This document shows, piece by piece, positions 8,951 to 15,484 of a stretch of 46,275 nt of DNA (position 1 is the first letter of the stretch; each line of letters begins with the position of its first letter). The notes under the pieces were generated by a model, which had not been told where the DNA came from, searched no databases, and was given only the letters and a program-made list of their open reading frames with translations. A program made the translations under genes and the position numbers. Origin of the DNA: Myxococcales bacterium (GTDB taxonomy: Bacteria; Myxococcota_A; Polyangia; Fen-1088). The stretch covers positions 1-46,275 of the forward strand of contig PLNW01000043.1 of the NCBI GenBank assembly GCA_003142855.1. The letters run 5' to 3'.

Positions 8951-9040
8951 TCGACTCTGTGTACTCCCCTCTCCCCTCTGTGTTCTCAACGGAAGGTGGC
9001 TGTCGAGATGAATGCGCGATTCTCGTCGCAGCCGCAAGGT
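8951..9040 (+). repeat. Dispersed intergenic repeat, copy C
   Basis: Direct copy of the element with core CCTCTGTGTTCTC at 8975-8987. It is followed by AACGGAAGGTGGCTGTCGAG and ATGAAT, and ends in the AAGG that serves as ribosome-binding site of the DmpA-family gene. The core lies 60 bp before that start codon, nearly the same spacing as copy D to the next gene. Confidence 0.85.
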
Positions 9041-9047
9041 TTCACCG

Positions 9048-10175
9048 ATGAGAAAGCGGCTACGCGATCTCGGCTTTTCCATCGGGCATCTGCCCACGGG
9101 ACCGCTCAATGCCATCACCGACGTGCCCGGCGTGCGCGTGGGCCACACCACTCTGATCCTGGGCGAGGGGCCGCTGGTGGTGGGCAAGGGGCCTGTGCGC
9201 ACAGGTGTGACCGCTGTGCTACCGCCTGACCCCATCTTCGATGAGAGGGTGCTGGCAGGTGCTTTCGTGCTCAACGGCGCCGGCGAGGTTTCGGGCCTCA
9301 CCCAGGTGGTGGAGTGGGGTCTTCTGGAGACTCCCATCCTGCTCACCAGCACCATGTCCGTGGGCAAGGTTTCGGATGCCACCATAAAATGGATGACTCG
9401 TCGCTTTCCCGGTATTGGCACGGAATACGACGTCATCATTCCCATCGTGGCCGAGTGCGACGACTCATGGCTCAACGATGTTGTGGGTCGGCACGTGCGC
9501 TCCGAGCACGTCTATCGCGCCATCGAGCAGGCCGAGGGCGGGCCGGTCGCAGAAGGCTGCGTCGGCGCGGGGACGGGCCTGGTGACCTGTGATTTCAAGG
9601 CCGGCATCGGCACCAGCTCGCGCCGGGTCACCATCCACGGGACCCACGGGAACGCCGACCCGCTCACCTACACCCTGGGCGTGCTGGTGCAGAGCAACTT
9701 CGGCGTCATGCGCTCGCTTTCCATCGCGGGGGCTCCGGTGGGCCAGATTCTCGAACCCGAGTTCAGTCGCGCCGACAAGCGCGTGCGCAACGCCGGTTCC
9801 ATCATCTGCGTGGTGGCCACCGATGCCCCGCTGCTGTCGTCGCAGATCAACCGCTTGTGCAAGCGCGCTGCTTTGGGGATCGGTCGGGTCGGTTCTTTCG
9901 CAGCCCACGCTTCGGGCGAGATCGTGATCGGCTTCTCCACCGCCAACAAAGTCCCCCGGGTGACCTCGGGCATGATTCACCCCATCGCGGTTCTGCTCGA
10001 CGAAGTCTGCGACGGACTCTACGAAGCCGTGGTGGAGTGTACCGAGGAAGCCATCGTGAACGCCCTGTGTTCGGCCCAAGACATGACCGGTCCTTCCGGC
10101 CACTTCGCGCCGGCCTTGCCCCTCGATCGCCTGGCGCAAATTCTGTCGCGCCACCACGAGGCCCAGAAGTGTTAG
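9048..10175 (+). CDS. P1/S58 (DmpA-family) self-processing aminopeptidase
   Basis: 375-residue N-terminal-nucleophile hydrolase of the DmpA/BapA family. DmpA is an L-aminopeptidase and D-Ala-esterase/amidase; relatives cleave beta-peptides. Family hallmarks are the start LGFSIGHLPTGPLNAITDVPGVRVGHTT, the G-GTG segment, and the autocleavage site AGSIICVVATDAPL. There Ser251 is the expected new N-terminal nucleophile, almost the same position as Ser250 of DmpA, giving alpha (about 27 kDa) and beta (about 13 kDa) chains. I chose ATG 9048 with AAGG eight bases upstream; an in-frame ATG at 9012 is less likely. Its place between two ATP-grasp ligase genes suggests it hydrolyses or trims the product of those enzymes, which is inference. 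Confidence 0.92.
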   Translation: MRKRLRDLGFSIGHLPTGPLNAITDVPGVRVGHTTLILGEGPLVVGKGPVRTGVTAVLPPDPIFDERVLAGAFVLNGAGEVSGLTQVVEWGLLETPILLTSTMSVGKVSDATIKWMTRRFPGIGTEYDVIIPIVAECDDSWLNDVVGRHVRSEHVYRAIEQAEGGPVAEGCVGAGTGLVTCDFKAGIGTSSRRVTIHGTHGNADPLTYTLGVLVQSNFGVMRSLSIAGAPVGQILEPEFSRADKRVRNAGSIICVVATDAPLLSSQINRLCKRAALGIGRVGSFAAHASGEIVIGFSTANKVPRVTSGMIHPIAVLLDEVCDGLYEAVVECTEEAIVNALCSAQDMTGPSGHFAPALPLDRLAQILSRHHEAQKC

Positions 10176-10189
10176 GCGTCCCCGCTTCC

Positions 10190-10285
10190 CGTCCGGCTCT
10201 GTGGCCTCCCCGCTCACCTCTGTGTTCTCAGCGGCGGGTGGCTGACGAGATGAATCACCTCACTCTCTTTGCTTGCGGTCGCAGG
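10190..10285 (+). repeat. Dispersed intergenic repeat, copy D
   Basis: Direct copy of the element, core CCTCTGTGTTCTC at 10217-10229, continuing AGCGGCGGGTGGCTGACGAG and ATGAAT. Its right end supplies GCAGGA, the ribosome-binding site of the next gene. The core is 66 bp before start codon 10296. Confidence 0.85.
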
Positions 10286-10295
10286 ACCTCATGAC

Positions 10296-11360
10296 ATGCG
10301 CATCGCTTTCTTGGTTCCCGACGTCAGAACCCAGCAGCCCAGTTTCGGGGGCATTCACCTGGCCTGGGCCGCGCACCGGCGCGGGCATGAAGTCCGCTTC
10401 GTCTCGTCCCGTGATCTGTCGTTTCTCGACGACAACACCGTGCTGGCCACCACCACGCGCGTTCGCGCAGGCGACTATCGCTGGCCGGCCGACTACCACG
10501 CCGCCTTGCTTTCGGCCGATGCCGTGCGGGAGGAGGACGCGCTTAGCTCCTTTGACGTGGTCTTTCTTCGCTACAACCCTTTGCGCGAACCCGCTGGTGA
10601 ACCGCCCTCGCCGGTCATCGATTTCTGTTGGCGCTTGCGCCTAAGCGGCGTTCTGGTGGTCAACGATCCCGAGGGGGTGCGGCGCGCCTGGGGCCGGCTG
10701 TATCTGGCCGACCTGCCGCCCGAGGTGCGAGCGCGCACTGTGGTTTCGCGTTCACCCGAGGGAATCAAGACTTTTCTGCGCGAGTTGGACGGACCGGCTG
10801 TGCTCAAGCCGCTGGCCCACGCAGATCGTGAGAAAGTCTTCTTCTTGCGCCGGCGCCAAGCGCGAAATGTGAACCCCATCATCAGTGCCATCACCAAAGA
10901 CGGTTACGCCGTGGCGCAGGAGTACCTGCCGGAAGCGGACGCGGGCGAGAAGCGTTTGCTGCTTCTCGGGGGCGAGCCCATCCGCGTGGGCTCACAGGTC
11001 GCGCTCTATCGGCGTTTGCCCTCACCGCATTTGGATGGCCCTGGGTCGCGAGGGGGCGCCCATTCGCGCCGGCCTTCGGCTCCTCGCAGCCGTCAATGTC
11101 GATTCGGGCCGGCCGAACAGCGTCTGTGCGATCTTCTGCGTCCCAAGCTGCTGGCTGATGGCCTCTACTTCGTCAGTGTGGACATTGCGGGCGACAAGAT
11201 TCTGGAGCTGAACGTGTTCGCCCCCGGAGGCATTCACTCTCTGCGCGAGATCTACCGCATTGACGTGGCCGCCGTGATTATCCGCGACTTGGAGCGTCGG
11301 GCGCGCCTCAGGGCCGTGTATCGCGGCACCCTTGATCCCGAGGCTGCTGGGGTTGCATAA
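10296..11360 (+). CDS. GshB/RimK-like ATP-grasp ligase
   Basis: 354-residue protein resembling prokaryotic glutathione synthetase and RimK-type ATP-grasp enzymes, which join an amino acid or amine to a carboxylate with ATP. Seen in the sequence: an N-terminal Rossmann-like start MRIAFLVPDV, the GshB-like LRYNPLREP, NDPEGVRRA---LYLA-LP, LKPLAH---VFFLRR, QEYLPEADAGEKRLLLLGGEP, and the C-terminal GLYFVSVDIAGDKILELNVFAPGG carrying the metal-binding Glu and Asn. The stretch at residues about 245-275 (DNA 11030-11120) is poorly conserved and lacks the usual N--GG loop. ATG 10296 has GCAGGA nine bases upstream. Glutathione synthesis is not proven: no gamma-glutamylcysteine ligase gene is nearby. The neighbours suggest a role with the tandem ATP-grasp and DmpA-type peptidase. 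Confidence 0.85.
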   Translation: MRIAFLVPDVRTQQPSFGGIHLAWAAHRRGHEVRFVSSRDLSFLDDNTVLATTTRVRAGDYRWPADYHAALLSADAVREEDALSSFDVVFLRYNPLREPAGEPPSPVIDFCWRLRLSGVLVVNDPEGVRRAWGRLYLADLPPEVRARTVVSRSPEGIKTFLRELDGPAVLKPLAHADREKVFFLRRRQARNVNPIISAITKDGYAVAQEYLPEADAGEKRLLLLGGEPIRVGSQVALYRRLPSPHLDGPGSRGGAHSRRPSAPRSRQCRFGPAEQRLCDLLRPKLLADGLYFVSVDIAGDKILELNVFAPGGIHSLREIYRIDVAAVIIRDLERRARLRAVYRGTLDPEAAGVA

Positions 11361-11432
11361 CCCATGGCGTAAAGCCACGGGTGGTACTTTGCAACGATAT
11401 CCTGTAAGCTGGAACCCACAACGAGGTTCTGC

Positions 11433-12677
11433 GTGACGGTTGGCGACATGCAACCCACCGGCAATGTCGAGTGCCTTGCCAACGGTGACGATCCCACTCG
11501 GGCGGCTGCGCCCGCGGAGGAAGTCGAGGAAGAACTGTCCATTCCCAACCCGCCGACTGCGCCCGGTCCCATTCTGACCCTCTCGCCAGAGGAGATCACC
11601 CGCTTCTTCCTCCGCGCTCGACGGGATCAGGACACCGAGCGCTGGGACGTGCGCCTCGACGCCGCCCTACGCGAGATCCTCGAACGCGCCAACGACTTCG
11701 TACCCTCCGAGTCGGGCGGCATTCTGCTCGACGATCCGCGCGCCAAGCTCGCCGGCGTGCGCACCCCGCGGCTGACGTTTATCGCAACTTACGGCCCGGG
11801 TACGGCACAGTTGCTGGGCAAACGTGTCCCCAGTGATCGGGGCTTTGTCGGACAGATCTACCGCACGGGAGCACCTTTCCGCAGCGACAACCTGTCGCCC
11901 GAGGATCCCTTGTCGATCACGATGCCGGCGCATGGTTCAGGCCGGCCCATCGCATCGGTGATTGGGCTGCCCGTGATCGTGGGTGAATCGATCTGCGGTG
12001 TCCTGCAGCTCATCAACCGGGGCTCGGGCGGTCCCTACACCGCGCGCGACAATGAGCTTCTGCGTATCTTCGCCGCCTACATGTCCTCGTCGATCCAGAA
12101 CGCCCTGGACGCCATCCGCGCGCGCGCCCTGGCTCGCCTGGATCACCTGACCGGCCTGTTCAACAGCCGGTATTTCCACATTCGATTGGAGGACGAGATC
12201 GCGCACGCTGACCACAACGCCACCGATCTGTCGTTGCTGTTCATCGACCTCGACCATTTCAAAGAGGTGAACGATCGCTACGGACACCTGGCGGGGAGTT
12301 GGACCCTGCGTGAGGTGGCGCGCCTCCTGTCTGAAAACGCACCACCTGCGGCGGTGTTGGCTCGCTATGGGGGAGATGAGTTCGTAGCCATTCTTCCCGG
12401 CAGCGACATCCACCGCGCGGTGCAGACCGCCGAGGGCTTGCGGCGGGTCATCGCTGAGGCGACCATGTTCGATGCTGAAGCGGAGGGCGAGCAGACGGCG
12501 CAGCCTCTGCCGGGAGTACGCGCTTCAATCGGCGTGGCGTCGTATCGGGAACACTTGGCCCCCGGGGGCAACCAACGTCGGCGGGAGAATCTGCTGCTGC
12601 GCCTCGCTGATGCGGCCATGTACCGGGCCAAGGCCAATGGCCGCAACCGCGTCGAGATGGCCGACGCGGAGGAGTGA
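11433..12677 (+). CDS. GAF-GGDEF diguanylate cyclase
   Basis: 414-residue soluble signalling protein. An N-terminal acidic/proline linker is followed by a GAF sensor domain (about residues 70-220; GFVGQIYRTGAPF, GLPVIVGESICGVLQLINR) and a GGDEF domain (about 230-410; LDHLTGLFNSRYF, FIDLDHFKEVNDRYGHLAG, ARYGGDEFVAILPG, DAAMYRAKANGRN). The intact GGDEF motif predicts synthesis of cyclic di-GMP from two GTP. The inhibitory I-site (RxxD five residues before GGDEF) is absent, so product inhibition at that site is not expected; the usual GH--GD is GHLAGS here. The start is GTG 11433 (AGG upstream); ATG 11448 is an alternative. It follows the ATP-grasp gene by 72 bp and converges with the sigma-factor group. 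Confidence 0.92.
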   Translation: MTVGDMQPTGNVECLANGDDPTRAAAPAEEVEEELSIPNPPTAPGPILTLSPEEITRFFLRARRDQDTERWDVRLDAALREILERANDFVPSESGGILLDDPRAKLAGVRTPRLTFIATYGPGTAQLLGKRVPSDRGFVGQIYRTGAPFRSDNLSPEDPLSITMPAHGSGRPIASVIGLPVIVGESICGVLQLINRGSGGPYTARDNELLRIFAAYMSSSIQNALDAIRARALARLDHLTGLFNSRYFHIRLEDEIAHADHNATDLSLLFIDLDHFKEVNDRYGHLAGSWTLREVARLLSENAPPAAVLARYGGDEFVAILPGSDIHRAVQTAEGLRRVIAEATMFDAEAEGEQTAQPLPGVRASIGVASYREHLAPGGNQRRRENLLLRLADAAMYRAKANGRNRVEMADAEE

Positions 12678-12703
12678 GTACCGCCGCTCTTCTCGTGAAG
12701 CGG

Positions 12704-12907
12704 TTAGTTTCGTCTCAAGGCCCGGACCAGGATCTTCAGTGCCAGCTTCTGCGGCTGCACCTGATATTGCCCGGCCGCCACCATCTGCCGCAGCTCTTCG
12801 ATTCTTGCCTGCCGGCTGATGTCAGCGCCATGTGTCCCCATCGCCCCGGCGAAGTCTTTGGCTGAACTCGTTCGCAACCGACTTCGGCTTGTGAGTGCCA
12901 TACACAC
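12704..12907 (-). CDS. flgM: FlgM-like anti-sigma-28 factor
   Basis: Small protein of 67 residues whose C-terminal half matches the FlgM pattern: ISRQARIEELRQMVAAGQYQVQPQKLALKIL (compare V--RV--LR--I--G-Y-VD---IA-K-L). FlgM binds and inhibits the flagellar sigma factor FliA until it is exported through the hook-basal body. It lies 74 bp downstream of a FliA-type sigma-factor gene on the same strand, which supports the call. It is shorter than typical FlgM (about 90-100 aa), mainly in the disordered N-terminus. The start is GTG 12907 or ATG 12901. Confidence 0.7.
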   Translation of the reverse strand: MCMALTSRSRLRTSSAKDFAGAMGTHGADISRQARIEELRQMVAAGQYQVQPQKLALKILVRALRRN

Positions 12908-12981
12908 ACAAATCGGCCGTTCTCACGAGATCTTAAGGGCGATTCCGGAAAATCTTCTTAATTCACTGCAAATACGAGGGG

Positions 12982-13746
12982 TTAGGCAGCTGCTGAATCC
13001 TCCAGGTCACCCAACGACTCGCGCAGCCGGCGCGTGGCCTCGCCATGGATCTGGCAGACGCGCGACTCGGTGACGCCGAGCACGTGCCCGATCTCTTTCA
13101 GGTTCAGGTTCTCGCAGTAGTAGAGCGAAAGGACTTGTTGCATCTTCTCCGGCAGGTCATCGATGCCGGCCACCAGGCGCGCCAGAGTCTCGCGATGGGC
13201 CGTCATCTCGAACGGGTCGGGCTGGCTGTCGTCGCGCGTGCGATCCAGAAAGTCAGGGCCCGCATCGTCGATGCCCACCACCGAGGATCCAGACAACTTC
13301 TGCTGGCGGGTGTACAGCTCCTGCACGTTCAGCCCCAAGGTCTCAGCCAGCTCCGTGTTGTCCGGCGTGCGGCCAAGCTGCGTCTCCAGCTTGCGGGTTG
13401 CTTCGCGCAACTCGTTCGACAACCGGCGCATATCGCGCGAGAGCGTGTCGCGTGAGCGCAGATCATCCAGCATGGCGCCGCGAATGCGGAATTCGGCAAA
13501 GGCCTCGAAGCGATCGACGCGCTTGGGATCGAATCGTTCCGCAGCTTCCATCAGCCCGATCACGCCGGACGAAACCAGATCGTCCATCTCGACATGTGCG
13601 GGCAGACGGCGCGCAAGTCGGCGAGCCACCTTCTCGATGTAGGGAAAGAACTTCGCCGCGTATTCGCGACGGCGTGCTGCCAGGATCTTCGCCGACGGCT
13701 TGCGTGGCGCTCGCCCCTTTGCTTTCCCGCGCTTGACCATTGGCAT
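12982..13746 (-). CDS. fliA: FliA/WhiG-family RNA polymerase sigma factor (sigma-28 type)
   Basis: 254-residue sigma factor of the FliA/WhiG type. Region 2 is seen in YIEKVARRLARRLPAHVEMDDLVSSGVIGLMEA and FDPKRVDRFEAFAEFRIRGAMLDDLR. Region 3 follows (LGRTPDNTELAETLGL). Region 4 is DLPEKMQQVLSLYYCENLNLKEIGHVLGVTESRVCQIH. FliA directs transcription of late flagellar and chemotaxis genes from TAAA-N15-GCCGATAA promoters. The open frame begins at TTG 13782; ATG 13746 or 13740 just before the basic leader VKRGKAKGRAPRK is more likely. The flgM-like gene follows, and an NtrC-like regulator gene precedes on the same strand. No flagellar structural genes are in view. Confidence 0.9.
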   Translation of the reverse strand: MPMVKRGKAKGRAPRKPSAKILAARRREYAAKFFPYIEKVARRLARRLPAHVEMDDLVSSGVIGLMEAAERFDPKRVDRFEAFAEFRIRGAMLDDLRSRDTLSRDMRRLSNELREATRKLETQLGRTPDNTELAETLGLNVQELYTRQQKLSGSSVVGIDDAGPDFLDRTRDDSQPDPFEMTAHRETLARLVAGIDDLPEKMQQVLSLYYCENLNLKEIGHVLGVTESRVCQIHGEATRRLRESLGDLEDSAAA

Positions 13747-13955
13747 GTGGGGCAGCCAATGCAGCCGCCATGCCAGAGCCAAATAAAGCCTAACGGCCCA
13801 AAATCACGAAAGTCAGAGGGACGGCGAGTCATCGGATCGTCATAGCAATGACGGCCGAGCCGGCGAAGCACCGTCAATCAGGTGACAGTAGACACGTTGG
13901 TGATCGAAGGTCCGGCGCCGTGGGTTCCCTACCTGTGCGTCCGTTCGGGCGGCGT

Positions 13956-15266
13956 CTACGCCACGGTTTTTCGGCGCAGTTTCTCCACCAAGGTAGTGCG
14001 ATTCATTCCCAGCAGCTCAGCTGCACGATTCTTGTTGCCGCCGGTCCGTTGCAGCGCCTGATCGATCAGCCGCTCCTCAAGTTGGGCGAGGAGCAGGCGC
14101 AGGTCGATGCCGTTCGGGGGCAAGTCGACCAGGGATGGTCCTAGCTCGCTCACGTCCGTGCGCAGGCTCGCAGGCAGATCGTTGATGGTCACCGCTCGGT
14201 CCTTGGCCGCCGATACCAGACGGTCCACCGTGATGCCAAGCTGGCGCACATTTCCCGTCCAAGAACAGGCACCCATCCGGACCAAGACCTCGGGCGAAAA
14301 GGCGGGCACCGTGCGGCCCCGGCGCGCGTTGGCGGCGCGTCGGAAATGGTCCACCAGAATGGGGATGTCCTCGGGCCGGTCGCGCAGAGACGGAATCTCC
14401 ATCGGGATCACGTTCAGCCGATAGTAGAGCTCCTCCAGGAATTGGCCGTCACGGGCCACTTGTTCCATGTTCTGGGTCGTGGCGGCCACGATTCGAAGAT
14501 TCCGTCCCGAGGACTCCGACAGGCTTCCCCATTCCTTCATCACTCGCAACAAGCCAATCTGGGCGTCGCGCGAGAGCCCCGCGATGTCGTCGAGAAAGAG
14601 CGTGCCGCCGAGCGAGGCCAGGATGTTGCCTTCAGGTTGCACATCGGTGGAGCCGAAGGCCTCCGGTTCCGCCGCTGTGTCCGGGCCGGTTCCTGGTCGC
14701 ACCGTAACAAAGGGGCCTGCCCGCCGCGCTCCGCAGGCGTGGATGAGACGGGCAATGACTTCCTTGCCGGTGCCTTCGTCGCCACGGACCAGCACGCTCG
14801 CGCCGGATTCGGCCGCCTGACCAATGCGTTCGAGGACCACCCGCATGGCCGGGTGGTCACCAATGAGGCAGGCCCCGGTGGTTTGCTCGCCCAGGGTGCC
14901 GCTGGCTCGCTGTTGCAGCACGCGCCGAACGATCGCCATAGCCAAGTCATGGTGGAACGGCCGGGGCAGAAATTCGGCGGCACCCGCCCGAAAAGCTGTG
15001 ACCACTTCAGCAACCGTGCCCTGGCTGGCCAGGGCCACAACCGGAATCCACGGTTGGCACGCCTGCGCGGTGCTTATCACCTGCGCCCCACCGTCAGCCA
15101 GGCTCAAGTCCAAAATGCAGAGATCGAAAGGTTCGGCCCTCAGCGCGGCCCGCGCTGACTCTGCGGTGGATGCTACAAGGCTTTCACCCTCCAGCGACGC
15201 GGCGACGTGCTGGAGGGCTGTCTGTCCGACGGGATCAGCGTCGACGAGAAGGAACCGCTTTGCCAT
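13956..15266 (-). CDS. NtrC-family response regulator lacking the GAFTGA loop
   Basis: 436-residue regulator with receiver, AAA+ and Fis-type HTH domains. The receiver has acidic Asp9/Asp11 and phosphoacceptor Asp53 (ILDLSLADGG), but the conserved Lys is Arg102 (FLPRP). The AAA+ domain has Walker A GDEGTGKE (162-169), Walker B GGTLFLDD, and sensor/arginine regions LEELYYRLNVIPMEIPSLRDRPEDI. The segment between AFGS and EGNILASL, where sigma-54 activators have GAFTGA, is missing. The C-terminus GGNKNRAAELLGMNRTTLVEKLRRK is the Fis-like DNA-binding helix-turn-helix. Without GAFTGA it probably cannot open sigma-54 promoters and may repress or act with sigma-70-type polymerase. The start is ATG 15266 (AAAGG upstream). 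Its position before fliA and flgM suggests a flagellar-type regulator. Confidence 0.88.
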   Translation of the reverse strand: MAKRFLLVDADPVGQTALQHVAASLEGESLVASTAESARAALRAEPFDLCILDLSLADGGAQVISTAQACQPWIPVVALASQGTVAEVVTAFRAGAAEFLPRPFHHDLAMAIVRRVLQQRASGTLGEQTTGACLIGDHPAMRVVLERIGQAAESGASVLVRGDEGTGKEVIARLIHACGARRAGPFVTVRPGTGPDTAAEPEAFGSTDVQPEGNILASLGGTLFLDDIAGLSRDAQIGLLRVMKEWGSLSESSGRNLRIVAATTQNMEQVARDGQFLEELYYRLNVIPMEIPSLRDRPEDIPILVDHFRRAANARRGRTVPAFSPEVLVRMGACSWTGNVRQLGITVDRLVSAAKDRAVTINDLPASLRTDVSELGPSLVDLPPNGIDLRLLLAQLEERLIDQALQRTGGNKNRAAELLGMNRTTLVEKLRRKTVA

Positions 15267-15484
15267 GCCTTTGCGCAAGGTATCGGCGGAAGAGACCTGC
15301 GGCTGAAGCCACAGGCCCCGCCTAGACCGAAGGCCACGAGAGCACATTCATCATTGGGAAAGCAACAGTGTTTCGCGTGCCAACCCTGCATTGCGCAGCG
15401 TCGCCTAGACCAGCAAGCGCGCCTTGACGGACGGCGTTCGACGACGGAGATTTGCGCGGAAGCGGACAGGGAGCCCGGCGACCG

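Noticed and set aside
10885..11211. Possible compensating frameshifts in the GshB-like gene at 11030-11120
   Set aside because: Other frames in the stretch gave no better family match; the frame is open throughout, so I treat it as a divergent loop.
15348..15484. Sigma-54 (-24/-12) promoter between the NtrC-like gene and nuoEF
   Set aside because: A TTGGCACG-like element is seen on the minus strand, but the GC dinucleotide is not at the required 10 bp spacing.
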